Shown one piece after another: positions 11,380 through 23,497 of a stretch of DNA of 64,000 bases. The stretch is from NCBI RefSeq assembly GCF_000835495.1, contig NW_015622544.1, positions 1,259,704 through 1,323,703 on the forward strand. The letters run 5' to 3'. This DNA comes from Cladophialophora immunda (Eukaryota > Ascomycota > Eurotiomycetes > Chaetothyriales > Herpotrichiellaceae). Each line of letters starts with the position of its first letter. Position 1 is the first letter of the stretch. The notes beneath the pieces are model-generated. The model made no database searches. It was not told where the DNA came from and saw only the letters and a program-made list of their open reading frames with translations. Position numbers and translations under genes: made by a program.

Positions 11380-12246
11380 TCACCAACTCGAAATGTCCAA
11401 ATTCGTCCTTGAGATTCTGCCGCCTCTTCTCAAGCCAACATTACCCTCCCCAACTAGCAAGCTCCACCTTCTCCCAAGGCTATCTCTGTCCTTGCCCAGT
11501 TTCCTTGCGCAGTCATTCCAATCGCGTTTTGACAGTCTCAGCTTCTCGAGCACTGTCTCTACCAGCATCCGGTCATCGTCTTCGGTCCATTCTGCGTCGT
11601 CCACTGATGGAGATGACCCGTAAGCCGAATCTTGGTCGGAGGGTATATGGTTGTGAGGGCTGATCATGGGCATGTCGAGCTCTACCTCGTCGGCAGGTGT
11701 CTCCAGCGCACGGAAATCATCTGCCGAGAGACCCATCGGCATGGAGAGAGGGACTTTCCGCCGTCGTTTTGGAGTCCGAATTGGCTGAGGTGTGCGTTGA
11801 CAATCTTCCATGAGTACATCTGTAGCGGAAATCATGTCCTCCTCAAAATCACTGCGCCGTCGCTTGTTCGCGCGTCTGGGCGGCGGTGCCTGTGCTTCTC
11901 GAGGGGGAATGGTTTCTTCAGCGGGCGCAAAGGGGTTCCCCAAGTCCAGCGGCTGAGCTGGTTGGGTGGACTGGATCGCGGCAGGGGCTCCGAGGATGGC
12001 CTGCAAAGCGCGGCAACTCGAGGATAGCGGGCTCGGGCGCGCATTTGTAGAGTACTGGGGTTCATATGCGCCGAAGGATGGGAGCTTAGGTCTTTGAAGT
12101 CTGAGTTGGGGTTGCAAGCCGCCATCGCACGAGAATGCGGATGGGAGCAGCATGGTCAATGCGCCGCGAGGTGTCGTGCAATGCAAAGCGGTCTGCGGCG
12201 GTCGAGAGAGATGCGCCAGGAATTGTGCGGACGCGAAGGCTGGCAA
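11380..12246 (-). CDS. Myb/SANT-like domain protein, uncharacterised
   Basis: Single open frame of 288 codons. A more likely start is the internal Met at 12153 (MLLPSAF), giving 257 residues, since the first 31 residues look non-coding. The centre holds two basic clusters (ANKRRRSDFEED, PKRRRKVPLSMP) that look like nuclear localisation signals, each next to acidic stretches. The C-terminal ~65 residues contain a Myb/SANT-like helix set: WTEDDDRMLVETVLEKL, then DWNDCARKLGKDRDSLGRRWSLL, with the spaced tryptophans expected of the fold. Probably a nuclear DNA- or chromatin-binding protein. Function and partners are not known to me. Confidence 0.7.
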   Translation of the reverse strand: MPAFASAQFLAHLSRPPQTALHCTTPRGALTMLLPSAFSCDGGLQPQLRLQRPKLPSFGAYEPQYSTNARPSPLSSSCRALQAILGAPAAIQSTQPAQPLDLGNPFAPAEETIPPREAQAPPPRRANKRRRSDFEEDMISATDVLMEDCQRTPQPIRTPKRRRKVPLSMPMGLSADDFRALETPADEVELDMPMISPHNHIPSDQDSAYGSSPSVDDAEWTEDDDRMLVETVLEKLRLSKRDWNDCARKLGKDRDSLGRRWSLLVGEGNVGLRRGGRISRTNLDISSW

Positions 12247-13859
12247 TCAGGACGGGAACTGCGGGCGCAAGTATTCGTAGATATGGTCTGAAGCTCGAGA
12301 GGAGATCGTTGTATGAAGATTGAGAACGCAGGGGTGTGTTCTTGCTGATGTGTGTGTACGGAGACCGAAGGCCTGTGCGCACAGGTAGAGCAGACGCAGG
12401 TGTTCAGAAGAGGGATTCGAGGAGGAGGAGGATCTGCGAGAGGCGCCGGGAAGAAAAGGCCCGACGCAGGGCCGCAGCGTGCATGGGTGGCAGCCACCCA
12501 CCGAGCCACGCCCCGTTTGAACACCTAATTAAGCACCGGGACTACCTAGCGGTGCCTAGCGGTGCCTAGCTTGGTGCCCAGAGTCCCAAGTCATGCCCCC
12601 GTTGAAAGTGAGGACAGCAGCAGCCCTCACCGTGAAGAACTGGTGCAGCCCCATTCGTCATCTGACTCTGTTAAATCAGGTCTGTTTCTTGTTCGAGTAG
12701 TCGTGCTGCTAGCCAAAACGCGTCATTTCGTCTACGAGGACAAGAGTGATTGCAGGTGGGATGTGTGAATCGAGTCCATGCCCATCGCATGTCTGGCCGG
12801 TGATCTTACGAGTACAACTGAGCCCCGGCCACTTCCCTCTGTCTTTCGATCGGCCACGGTGCTCCTCGATCCTCACCGACCTTTTGGCCCAGTCCCTACT
12901 CAACGGTCATGCAGTAGTTGGTCCCTGGGCTGCTGCAGTTGATCCCGCCTTCGAACATGGACCGGCTGAGCTACTGGATAAAAGTATCGATTGGCGTCGG
13001 AGAATTTGTTATCGAAAACCTGGTCAAAAGTCTGGCCAGTTGCAGCGGTCTCAATCCATCAAGCTTTCCTGTTGCGAGCACGAGCTTTGCGTCAATGCAA
13101 GCCTAGGGCTCCAATTTTCAGGGATGAGCTTGCAGGGAAATTGGCTTGATCCAGGTTGGCGATCTCGAGCAGCCCGACGCGTGGTGAGCACTGGGCACGC
13201 GTCCGTGACACGCTAGACAGGAAGCGGACAAGCGTGGCCTTGTCCAATCACGTGACTGGATATGCCCTGTTCACTCTGACACCACAAGGCTGCACATTCC
13301 TGGCCTTCATCTAGACCTCTCACCCTTACGTCCCCGGCACATGAATGCGCTACCATTTGTTCCCCTTCTGTTCCAATCAAGCACAGAATACGCAACCTCT
13401 CAGTAATATGTGATGGGCTTCTCCACAAGCTTACGCAAACCAGCGTCGACTTCATGGAGTCCACTTCTTCACAATGCCAGTCACCCGGTCCAGATCTCAC
13501 CTACCAAACAAAGCGTTTCTCGGACCTCATTGTCACTTCTGCAATTTTACTACCACGTGCGTGATGCTGCTTGCGAATGTTCTCCCTCGCGTCTTTGTTT
13601 TTGTCTCCAGACCACCGCATGCGAACCTCGGAGATCCTCCCATAGGTCGCCGATATGCTCCCTCTTGTTCGTTTACCAATTGGCGGCGCTTGAGCTTGCC
13701 CATTGCGGCGGGGGATACACCCCAAAGCAGCCAGAAAGCATCTTTGCTCCTTTGCCCGTGAACTGCAGGGACAAAACGAGGCTCTTTCCTTCTGCCGTTT
13801 TCTTCTGTTCTCCCAGACTGGCCCCCATCGCTGTGTGAGGTCTGTCGTACGTGATCAAG
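12247..13859. other. Intergenic, upstream of the Myb-like and WSC genes
   Basis: 1.6 kb. Contains a small direct repeat GCGGTGCCTAGCGGTGCCTAGC near 12549-12570. Open frames up to ~158 codons occur on both strands but none shows domain-like or conserved patterns. Probably two promoters and 5' UTRs. Confidence 0.5.
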
Positions 13860-16556
13860 ATGAAGAACGTCCAAGGCGCCTTCCTGGCCATCGTGCTCAG
13901 CTTGGCCTTCGGCCATGTCTCTGCCTTCTGGCGTATGGTCTGTGGAACCGTCCAGGTAGGCAGAGTCGACCCCATCGTCAACCCCGGCGGCATTTCCGGT
14001 CACTGTCATACCATTGCTGGACCAAACAGTAAGTATTGGCTTGATAGATCTGGAGAAAGAGCCTCACTGACCGTGAGTAGACATCAACACCACATCGACG
14101 TTTGACAGCCTGCAAGCCTCTTACTGCACTTCTTGCAGCATTCAGAAAGATAAGAGCGCTTACTGGACACCAAATCTGTACTACAGGCACCGCAATGGCT
14201 CATTCGAGGAAGTCCCACATGACGGCACAGTCGTGTACTATTTGGATCGTGGCGTGGATGTAGCCAACATGGTTCCTTTCCCACCTGGGTTCCGTATGCT
14301 CTCTGGCGATGCTGCGGCTCGATCGTTCGACCCCAACACCATGACCTATGGAAACAAGACCTACGGCGGGACTCCGGTTTCCAACCGCGTCAGTTTTGCT
14401 TGCTTGGACAGCAGTGGACCCCAGCCAGAGACTCCAGGCTTCAAATCCACTAAATGTGATTCAGGTCTTCGTGCCCAGATACATTTCCAAAGCTGCTGGG
14501 ACGGTGTCAACCTATACAAGACTGACCAAAGCCACGTGGCGTATCTCTCTGGAATGGACAATGGCATCTGCCCACCTGATCACCCGAAGCTACTCCCCCA
14601 CTTGTTCTTCGAAGTTATCTATTCCGTGAACAGTGTCGACCAATCCGATGGTGGAATGTTCGTCTTCTCCCAGGGCGACACAACTGGCTATGGCTTCCAT
14701 GGTGACTTCTTGAATGGCTGGGACGTCGATGTCCTGGACTCTGCCATTGACCAGTGCATGGGTCCCAATGCCGTTAACGATGGCCAGATCGGTCTGTGTC
14801 CACCGCTTCAAGCGTCCGTGGACCCGTATTTCAACCAGAATTGTCCCGAACAGGCCGCTATCGTCAACGAGACTGTTCACGGTCTTTTGAAGGTGCTTCC
14901 GGGTTGCAACCCCCCCACAGGCGGACCTTTGCGTGCCACTCAAAACATCTGTCCTGTTCAACCCACTCTCAATTACATTCCAAATCAAGACTGGATGAAC
15001 CGTTCAGTCGCCATTCCCGGTCAAAAGGTAGGCAGCTGGCAGTACATGGGTTGTGCTCTCGACTCAAGCACGCCTCGCCCTCTGGCCGGTTTGAGCTACA
15101 CCAGTCAAACGAACATGTCTATCGAGAGCTGCACGGCCTTCTGCAAGCAAAATGGCTACTTTATGGCCGGAATGGAGTACTCGACCCAGTGCTATTGCGC
15201 TAGCTCGCTGACGCAGCCGCTGCAGAGCCCGCTCAACTGTTCGCAACAAGATTACATGATCTGCAGCGGCAATCAGTTCGAGTATTGTGGTGGACAGAGC
15301 CTCATGCAGATATGGAATGACACCACGTACTCGGGTCCGGCGATCAAGGGGACACCTGTAGCTGGTTCAACGGTGATGACTGTCCCGGGTGGTGGAAATG
15401 CGACATACCAAGGCTGCTATGTGGAGGGGGTAGGAGGTCGAGCCCTGTCTGGTGCGTCGTTTTCCAACAGCACCGGCATGACCCTGGAGCTTTGTGCTGC
15501 GTTCTGCTCAAAGACCAACTCTGCGTTCTTCGGCACCGAGTATAGTCAAGGTAAGCTAAAAACAGCCCATTCTTCCCCCATCCTAGTCCCGTTTGACTGA
15601 CTTGAACTCTCCTAGAATGTTACTGTGGAAGCAGCATCAGCACCGCTACGGCCCCACAGTCGGCCTGCTCCTCCTTCTGCTCAGGCGACAAGACCGAGTT
15701 CTGTGGCGGAGGCTCTCGCCTCTCTGTGTGGTCGTTAGGAAACTACCAGCCACCCGCTGGAAGCCAGACCGGCACTGGTACCGGCGGAACTTCCGCACCC
15801 TCTTCGACCGCTAGCACAGTCCCCGCCGCGACAGGAATTACGTCGATGGGCTGCTACAGCGAGACGACCCCGACACGGGCCTTGACCGCGCTCTTCACGG
15901 CCGGCACGTCGATGACGATCGACCTCTGCGCGCAGCAAGCGCAACAGCTCAACCTGCAGTACTTTGGGGTGGAGTACGCCTCGCAATGCCTGGCAGGCAG
16001 CGTGCTGAGCCCGTCGTCCACGCCCCTGGCCTCGTCCAAATGCAGCATGAAGTGCGCGGGCAACACGACCGAGGTGTGCGGCGGGCCCAACGCCATCTCG
16101 CTGTACAAGAACACGCTGTACGTCAAGCCGACCAACCCGAACCCGGCCAACGTGCCGAACCAGCCCGGTTCGCAGTACGGGTACGTGGGGTGCTACAACG
16201 AAGGCAACGGGGCGCGCGCGCTGGGCAGCACCGACAAGACGGGCTCCGCGGCCACCACCTCGGCGACGCTGACGGTCGAGGCCTGCGCCGCATTCTGCTT
16301 CGCCAAGGGCTACAGCTGGATGGGCGTCGAGAACGGCAACCAGTGCTTCTGCAACGCCGCGGGTGTCATCAACGGCGCCGCCCTGTCCGCCGCCGGCGAC
16401 GCCGACTGCAACGTCACCTGCTCCGGCAACCCCGCCGAGAACTGCGGCGCCAGCGCCAAATTGAACGTCTACCAGTTAACCACCGGGAGCGGGAGTGCCA
16501 GGTTCGCCACGACGGGCAAGACGAGCAGGCGGGGCTTGAGGTTTCGAACGTGGTGA
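13860..16556 (+). CDS. Secreted DUF1996 protein with four WSC domains
   Basis: Exons 13860..14028, 14081..15550 and 15616..16556; 859 residues. Signal peptide at residues 1-21 (AIVLSLAFGHVSA). DUF1996 spans about 25-300: WRMVCGTVQVGRVDPIVNPG, GHCHTIAGPN, CTSCSIQKDKSAYWTP and later SCWDGVN. Four WSC domains follow at about 375-465, 497-575, 622-710 and 734-835, each starting with a GC(Y/A) motif and ending in CGG-like cysteines. WSC domains bind wall polysaccharides, so the protein is probably anchored in or acting on the cell wall; the activity of DUF1996 is unknown. Ser/Thr/Gly-rich linkers join the WSC units. The third WSC copy lacks two cysteines. Exon 3 is markedly more GC-rich than exon 2. 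Confidence 0.93.
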
Positions 16557-17366
16557 AAGTTCGATCTCTGCGCGTCTGTCGGTATGAATGTATGTATGCA
16601 TCTATGCATGTACGCATGTGTCAAGGGACATTGTCTCTCGGAATTCATAAGAAGAAAACCCCCCACAGGAAAAGAAAAGGAGACAATGGCGAGGCGAAGG
16701 GCAAGCGGCGTGTTCAAGTCTTTTACCCGAGTCGTTGTTGATACATACATACCTGCTACGGTCCATCAATCTATTCTGTGTCATATTCATATTGGTGCCC
16801 AGGCTGCAGAAAAATACCGTAGATACCCTCGACAAGGCTGCCCGGATGAGATTGAGCCTTTTCTTGAACCTCCAGTTCGCGCTGCATCATCTGTACTTGG
16901 GCATTCGTCCAGGAGACCATGCAGGGTTCTCGATAGGGGACAGGGAGATTGGAAATGGTTCGTTTCCCGGTCGCAATGGACCTACCTGCCCGTGCTCTCC
17001 ATGGCAGATCCGCTCCCCTCCCTCTCGCCTCTCTCTCAAAGACAGGACAGCAAAGTATCTCCGCGTCTCCTCGACCGGCCTTCATATATCGTAACTGACA
17101 AGCGAGTACGATCAGGATAGGGAAGAGACGGGGTGACGAGGGTTCAGCAATTGGCGTAGTCGCAAGGTTGGTACAAAGCCGTCAAAGGACGACGTCACAG
17201 AGGTAATGAACATTTTGCATTGTTTGTGTGCATCATAAGTGCTGAGAACTCCCTGAAAGCTAAGTCCATCGTCTCAAATACGCATGTGGCACTTTTCAAT
17301 ACAAAACATATTGTTCTTGGAGCGAGGGAGAAGTGCCTTGGACATGACTTCGGCGGCGATGCTGGA
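16557..17366. other. Intergenic, convergent 3' ends
   Basis: 0.8 kb between the WSC gene and the F-box-like gene; begins with an ATGTATGCATC-type imperfect repeat near 16584-16620. Open frames here look random. Confidence 0.5.
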
Positions 17367-17990
17367 TCAAAAACTGGCCGATCTGGCCCTGATTCTGAGA
17401 CTCCTCCTGCCTGTCTCGGACAATCTCTTCTCGCGTACCCGTCTCATTGTTTGTCTGTCCAGTTCCCAACTTTCTGAGGGGTGCGCAACACCCCAGTGCA
17501 AAATGTTGAACGGATTCCTTTCCTTGCTGACTATGGGCCACGGCTCGCTGCTCCGAGGATAAATAACCTTGGCGCAGGCAAGAACATATTGGGTATTGCG
17601 TCGGAAAAAAGGGCCTAGACAAGGATCTGGTTTTGGTGTCCATCGCATGGCGATCGTCAGGTTTCCGTAGAGCACCCCGGTACCTGCTCTCCAAATTCTT
17701 TTGCAGACACGGAGAAACTGCGCTGAAAGGCCTTTGCTGTCGACGTAATACCGGGCATCGTAAAGGTGAGTCCAGTCTAAATCACAGGTACTTGAAGTTT
17801 GAGACGTGTTGACCGCCTGTTTCAAATCAATCGTGTGCAAGGCCGGATCTGTAGAGCAGAGGAAGCATAGGACCTGGCTATCGTCGACGAAGAGCTCGTG
17901 ATAAATCTGGTTCAGAATTTCCGGAGGATAGTTCAAGCAGCCCATTGGGCCAGTCGGGGTGCGAGGGCTCATAATAGGAAGGTCGTCCAT
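17367..17990 (-). CDS. F-box/DUF7730-like fungal protein, uncharacterised
   Basis: Intronless frame of 207 codons. The N-terminal segment CLNYPPEILNQIYHELF matches the short helix motif (LP.EI...IY..L) that opens many fungal F-box-like or DUF7730-type proteins, and FLRVCKRIWRAGTGVLYGNLTI fits the following LL.vCr.i..E...vLY block of that group. The C-terminus is short and basic, without the longer tail common in the family, so it may be a shortened member. Function unknown. Start at ATG 17990 is the first Met in frame. Confidence 0.6.
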   Translation of the reverse strand: MDDLPIMSPRTPTGPMGCLNYPPEILNQIYHELFVDDSQVLCFLCSTDPALHTIDLKQAVNTSQTSSTCDLDWTHLYDARYYVDSKGLSAQFLRVCKRIWRAGTGVLYGNLTIAMRWTPKPDPCLGPFFRRNTQYVLACAKVIYPRSSEPWPIVSKERNPFNILHWGVAHPSESWELDRQTMRRVREKRLSETGRRSLRIRARSASF

Positions 17991-18400
17991 TTCGAGCGTC
18001 TAGGTTTGTTTAATGAGCAGGCGTTGCCAGACACCAAGTCCACAGGCGGAATAATGAGATGGCGGTAGAAAAGGGACGTTCCCAAGTCTTGTGATACTGA
18101 AAGATAGACAGTAAGATTGTGTTCCTAACGATGGATCCAAAGCCGAACGATGGATGGCTGATGTATATGCGTATCCTTCTCTGATGGGCGGAGAGAGTGC
18201 GGCAGCTAGCTCGCAGGTAGAACGCCCTCGTGAATTTGAGCCCCGGCTTGCTGAATGCAGGAGCAGAGGTCGAGTAATTGGCAAGCACAAAGCAGTCCAG
18301 CGGCAATCCAGGTCCAAGATCTGGGCAGCCACGTCCCCCTCGTTGAAGAGACCGTCATGCTGATTTGCATGCATACGGTATTCGGGTTTTGCTTTCCTCC
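17991..18400. other. Intergenic between two minus-strand genes
   Basis: About 0.4 kb: probable promoter of the F-box-like gene and 3' UTR of the LLP gene. Nothing else seen. Confidence 0.5.
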
Positions 18401-18849
18401 TCATCGTCGGGTCTTTTTTCTAGCCATTTTGTTCCTCCTGGCGATTTCCGAGGGAAAAACAACGGAGTGCTTGGATTTCCTCTTGGAGACTTTGTGGACT
18501 GTGCGACGACTGGATTGGCCTCGAGCTGTCGACGACTTGAGCAGTTTCATGCCCGCTACTTGTGCATCGACATCCATTGCTGCGTGATGAGGTCAGTGCT
18601 GGTTTGGATCTTTGGAAGGAGAACGAAAGTACCTTCGGAGTTGGTGTTACGAGGCTCGTCTCCTGCAGCCTGTTCGGCACCGTCATCCACGTCCATGGCC
18701 TTCTCAGTCTCTGGTTTTGGTTTTAGTGCCAGCTCCTGGAGTTTTGCAGATAATCGAGCAGTGCGAGCATCAGAGGCAGGGCCATACACCTTAGCACGAA
18801 GGTTGCGGTGATTTTTCTTGACCACAGAGGCCCTGGCAGACTTGGCCAT
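18401..18849 (-). CDS. DUF2423 / LLP-like nucleolar protein
   Basis: Exons 18849..18633 and 18579..18401 (53-base intron, gtactt...acgcag), 131 residues. The N-terminus MAKSARASVVKKNHRNLRAKVYGP followed by DARTARLSAKLQELA is the DUF2423 signature shared with yeast YBL028C and animal LLP; those proteins sit in the nucleolus and associate with pre-60S particles. An acidic/Ala middle (MDVDDG) is followed in exon 2 by a very basic tail (KRKSKHSVVFPSEIARRNKMARKK) ending in RR. Without the splice the frame stops at residue 97 and loses this tail, which is why I accept the intron. Divergent from the SUMO ligase gene. Confidence 0.88.
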
Positions 18850-19356
18850 GATTGCTTGACTGCACGGTGTGCTTTGAAAGAGGGAGTCCCACCAGTTGAG
18901 TGAATTGCAGGAATCGTAGCAGAATTGACCGCAGGCATGCGGTGGGCAGGTGGGATAAAGTCCATGGATTTTTTCGGCCAGTCAAACTGCCGGGGTTACG
19001 CCGATTCGCAATCCAGCGGACCAGCCAGTGACTGCGGCGTCTTGACGACTCGGCGACGGCAAGCAACCTCACTCCTTTGCCAACTTCTTCCTCCGAGGGG
19101 GAAAATGTAGCCCGACCTCACCATCTGTACTCCTTTCTCACCCTATCCCCGCTCCCTCTCGGCTGGGCCACGGACGGGCGCACATAGAGAGCGTCCGGAG
19201 AGGTTGCGACTGCGCGCAAGTTCGCTCTCGCCCGCTCTCGCCCTCTTCTCCGACCATGTTTCGACGTCGTTGCCACCGATAGTCCCAGCCTGAATCCCAC
19301 ACTTCCTCCCTGTCTGGCCATCTTGTAAAGAGCAAAAAGAAGGACGCCATCAAACC
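18850..19356. promoter_or_regulatory. Divergent intergenic region, LLP-like / SUMO ligase
   Basis: 507 bases separate the two start codons, so both promoters must overlap here. CTCGCCC/CTCTCGCCC pyrimidine tracts occur near 19210-19250. No specific site assigned. Confidence 0.55.
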
Positions 19357-21307
19357 ATGGCAGGCACCATGGCGGACTACATGCCTGCCCAGGCGCAGGA
19401 AAATGTGCAAGCACTGATTGCCCAAGTGAAAACCCTAACTGTCGAGAAGTTGAAGAATGTACTGCGCAGCGAAGGCCTGCCATTGTCTGGAGTCAAGAGT
19501 GAGCTGCAAATCAGAACAATAGCCCGTATGTTAAGTCCCCTCCAAACTGCCTGCCAACTGCCTGCCAACTGCCTCCCTCTGCCTTACCCTGACCTCCATA
19601 TCTGCAGATATCGAGAAGCTGCGCAATGCAGCAGACATGCCCGCGCTGAACCGAATACGTGGGACGATTAGAGGTGTCCCTCCTTCTTATCAGAACGGCA
19701 ACTCTTACCATCCACATTACTCGAACCACACGCCCACCTCTTCAGCCTCACCGCAGTTTTCCTCACCGAATGCTCACATTTCCTACAACATGCCCTCCAA
19801 CCCGTTGTTTGGTTCAGGTATGGGAGGTCGCTCTGTGAAAGAGGAAGAGGCTCTGACCAAAAGCAGGCCGAATAACTTTCAAAACCTCGCCTTTCTACGT
19901 CATTGCCAGACCGCTCACTCAAATGTACGAGTGCAAAGGTGGGTTTGGTGTTTCCACACTAGAAGCGAGCGCACCTACTGACCAGAAATCTAGCGCGAGA
20001 GTCGACCAGAGACACCGCAAGGCTCACAGTTGCTTTGCCCCAAGAAACCATCGAGACGCTAAAGAATCCATCATACCGTGTCATGGTATTCTGCGCGCCC
20101 GAGGTGCCCGGATTTTACCCGAGAGAACCTTCTGACATTGCATTTCCTCACAACGTGGAGCTGAAATGCAACAGTATGGAGGTTAAGGCGAATCTGAAAG
20201 GACTGAAGAACCGACCTGGATCGACCAGACCTGCCGATATCACGAGCCTCCTCAAGAAAAAGCCCGCCAACTATCCGAACACGGTCGAGATGATATATGC
20301 TCTAACCACAAAGGTGCGCCCGATAGTTCGATTTGTCCCCCGTTTTTCATTTGTGTCCGATCTCACATCAACGACTATCCATACTAAATAGGACAAATCC
20401 AATGCACAGAAATTCTTTATTGTGGTCAATCTAGTCCTGCAAAAGCAGATTAGCGCGATGGTCGCCGAGATCAGGCGAGGCCGCATGATCACCAAAGATC
20501 AAGTCATTCGGGAGAGTGAGTTTACTTTGGTTTCACATTGGTGCGGGAGCTTACGGCATTCTAGTGCGTCGGAAAGCTGAAGACCCAGATGAAATCGTTG
20601 CTACATCTATGGTCCTTTCCTTGAAGGATCCCGTCGGTTACACACGCATCACAACGCCCTGTCGCGGTATTGGCTGCAATCATCTGCAATGCTTCGATGC
20701 AGCCCTGTATCTACAACTCCAGGAACAAGCGCCTACATGGACATGTCCCATCTGCAATAGAGCTGCGCCTTGGGACCAGCTGGCCCTAGATCAGTATGTT
20801 AACGACATTCTGGACCTAGCGCCAAAGAGTGTAGAGGCGGTCAACGTCGAACCCGACGGGACATGGCACATCCAAAGCGAACACGAAACTACTTCTCGCA
20901 GGTCCAACCCAACGCCATCTGATGACGATGACGGCGATGACGATGACGACGATGGCGATCTAGTGGAGATCCGCAATGGACCCAGCTTCCGGCTCTCGAA
21001 TCTCGAAACACTGACACCACACAGTGTCAAGACACCGCCGTTGTCTTCTCGAGAAGTCTCCACCGCTCCTTCAGCAGCCAAACAATCAGGACACAGCAAG
21101 AAGAGACCTCGCGAAGTCATTGATTTAACTCTAAGCGATGAAGAGGATGACGGACCAGCTCCCAAGGCTCCAAGGACGTCCAACTCTTATTCATCTGTGG
21201 ATGTTGCTGCCACGCGACATTCGCCTCCGGATCGAGTCTTTTTCCAACTCCATCCTCCCCCTCAACCATCGCCTTATAACTATGACAGGTTTAATCCATC
21301 ACTTTAG
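19357..21307 (+). CDS. PIAS/Siz-type SUMO E3 ligase
   Basis: Six exons: 19357..19525, 19608..19817, 19867..19938, 19994..20313, 20392..20515, 20565..21307; 545 residues. Domains in order: SAP helix-loop-helix (residues ~17-57, LTVEKLKNVLRSEGLPLSGVKSELQIR), a PINIT domain (~125-270, from TFKTSPFYVIARPLTQMYEC through LKCNSMEVKANLKGLKNRPG), and an SP-RING (~310-370) with C and H ligands in TPCRGIGCNHLQCFD and WTCPICNRAAPW. Near the C-terminus VIDLTLSDEEDD is a textbook SUMO-interacting motif flanked by acids. It transfers SUMO from Ubc9 to nuclear targets, as Siz1/Siz2 and Pli1 do. Alternative start at the second Met (19369). Confidence 0.94.
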
Positions 21308-21913
21308 CGTTTTGCAATGGAGCTTGGCTTGCAAACATGGTATTCCACTTGGTATGGCGCTTGGGCGAAAGGCTGGACTCCGCGGCGGTAACATGAACGT
21401 TTAGTGGGCGAAACCCAGGCTGGAAGCGCTCACTGGAATTTCCCAAAACATCTCTTAGGAGGCTACGCCCAATCCCGAGGGAATGTTGAATGCATAGGGA
21501 TGTCACTGGAAACAGGTGTCATGACGACTCTTCGAATGGGGAAGGGTTGCGCGACACGTCGTGGGGATGGAATGATGATTCATGATTTTACTCTGCATAC
21601 AAACAGGGATGACTTGCTGCAGCACGTAAAGGTATGTTTCGGGGATTGGCCATCAATACCGGGCCGAGGAGATGATTGCAGGATTGGCACATGCGATGCA
21701 TGAACAGTTCCAGCGTGCATATGTATGGCTAATACAACAAAAGCTTCCTCTTCGGGACGATTTCAAATGGAGTGACAAAGCTCTGCACGCAAACAACAGG
21801 AGACCATGAGAGATGTGTGCTCCAGGGGCTTTAACCCATTTCTGCACCTGACACCCGCCCCCTGGCTCTCATTTACCGGGCTCCTGTTGCGCATGAGAAT
21901 CAATTGTGCTCTC
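21308..21913. other. Intergenic, convergent 3' ends
   Basis: 0.6 kb between the SUMO ligase and the EFM7-like gene; no gene seen. Confidence 0.5.
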
Positions 21914-23114
21914 TCATCTTCTTTCAAGCACAGCTACAACACACCACCTCTTGGCTTGGTCGTTATCCTCCTTTGGCCTGACAGGCTCCCAGGGCCTACG
22001 AAGGCCGTTCGCGTCGATCTCAAAGATCTCTGCGGCGCGCAGACGGCCTTGGACCTCTTGTCTATCGGGGTCTCCGTCCTCATCCTTCTTCCCAAGCTTG
22101 TCTTTATGATCCTCTCCCAGCTCTGTTGACGGCGGTCGCGGCGGGAGGTTGAATTCTCCGGTAGCCACCTCGAAGAAATGCCGCACAATCTCGCGGCCGG
22201 TATGAAAGCCGGCAACCACCAACGCGCAACTTTCGGCAGGACTCACTGGTTGCGAGGGCTCCTGGCAGAGATAGTGCAGTATCGTCTTCACGAGGTTGAC
22301 ATGCTGGGCAGGCATCCAGAGACAGTCTGCGATAATGATTCGGTCGAAGTCTTTGGGCTGTCGCTCGGCCGATTTGCCGTAATGCGATGGCAGGTACATC
22401 TTTGCCATGCCCCATGTGTAGCCGAATATGTCAACCGCAGGTGACCCCCGGTTCGGCATAAGTGTTGTGGACGAACACAACGGCGAAGTTGAGGCTCTGG
22501 CACCTGCTGCTTCCGGCCACTTGAGTCGTTCGACAACGTTTCTCTGGACGTTTTGCTCGATGGCGCCCGTGGTCAGAGCGGGCGACGATGGATGGTCTGT
22601 GATGGTTGCTGACAGCGAGCCCGAGAGGACGGCAATTATGGACGGCAACGCCGTCCCTGTCTCGCAGTGAGCGAAGTCCGGGTTCCTTGTTCCAACAGCG
22701 TCTGACTGCCACACCTCAAGATTGAAATTCTCACGTACCGGCGCCCAGCTCAAGAACCTTCTTCCCTCGTACATCCCAATATCTCTTTGGCCAGTTCCCC
22801 GTCATCTTTCTTTCTTCGTCCCCGTCGCTCTGCCCCTGCGGTGCCCGCTCTCCAATTTCTGCGTCGGAACTTGCCCTCTCCAGCCCTTCCGCCGCAATCA
22901 CGGCTGCGTGCCACAGATAATGCGCGAAAAGCTTCCTCCCCTCCTCGATGTCCGGGTGCGGAGGGACCCTCAAGTCGATCTTGCCGAACCTCTGCGAGTG
23001 GTAGGTAACATGGCCTCCCGGGACGCCGTGGCTGGTTCTCACGTCATTGGTGACGAGGCTCGAGAGGGTCGACGTGGGGATGTGTTCATACTGCGGATCA
23101 GACGGGAGGGACAT
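21914..23114 (-). CDS. efm7: EFM7/NNT1-like protein N-methyltransferase
   Basis: Exons 23114..22739 and 22656..21914 (82-base intron, gtacgtg...gagacag) with junction LELGAG-TALPS; 372 residues. Family marks: GRKLFAHYLWHAAVIAAE, SAM-binding motif I VLELGAGT, then TDHPSSPAL, GYTWG and FDRIIIADCLW, followed by LVKTIL and CALVVAGFHTGR. This is the pattern of yeast Efm7/Nnt1, which methylates the N-terminus and Lys3 of translation elongation factor eEF1A in the cytoplasm. The tail from ~300 is an acidic insertion (GEDHKDKLGKKDEDGDPDRQ). Start 23114 (MSLPSDPQ) is preferred over an upstream in-frame Met at 23177. Head to head with an EFM4-like gene. Confidence 0.88.
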
Positions 23115-23497
23115 TGCTACCTTGGAGGGAACGCCGTGGTAGTGTATTGGATGTAAGTGCGCGGACAAAAAGTGCACAGGTAAATCACCTTATAGGGAAG
23201 ATAGCACGCATCAGAGATATCTTCCACTCCTTGGGATGGCGTCCAATATGCATGTCACTAGCCCGGTTCATCCATTGGAAATGCCACAGGCAATAAGAAA
23301 AGACGCCCGCCATGAAACATAGAAAAAAGATGCCGAGTTGCATGCAAGGCTGAGTTGCGGGGTTTTTGGTCCTTGATAAGATTAGATCTGCACGAAAAGG
23401 CTGTGCCCGAAATCTTTCTCCAATATATACCAAATTCTTAGGTTCTGATGCCTTCTCCCACCGGGACACATGTTTCAATAAGATATCATAGCTAAAA
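23115..23497. promoter_or_regulatory. Shared divergent promoter of the two eEF1A-methyltransferase-like genes
   Basis: 383 bases (320 if the upstream Met of the EFM7-like gene is used) between opposing starts. The span is short enough that a bidirectional promoter is likely. No specific site assigned. Confidence 0.6.

Noticed and set aside
12746..13216. 156-codon frame between the Myb-like and WSC genes
   Set aside because: No recognisable pattern and no splice partners.
15986..16741. 251-codon alternate plus-strand frame in the WSC exon
   Set aside because: Arg/Gln-rich shadow of the GC-rich WSC coding frame.
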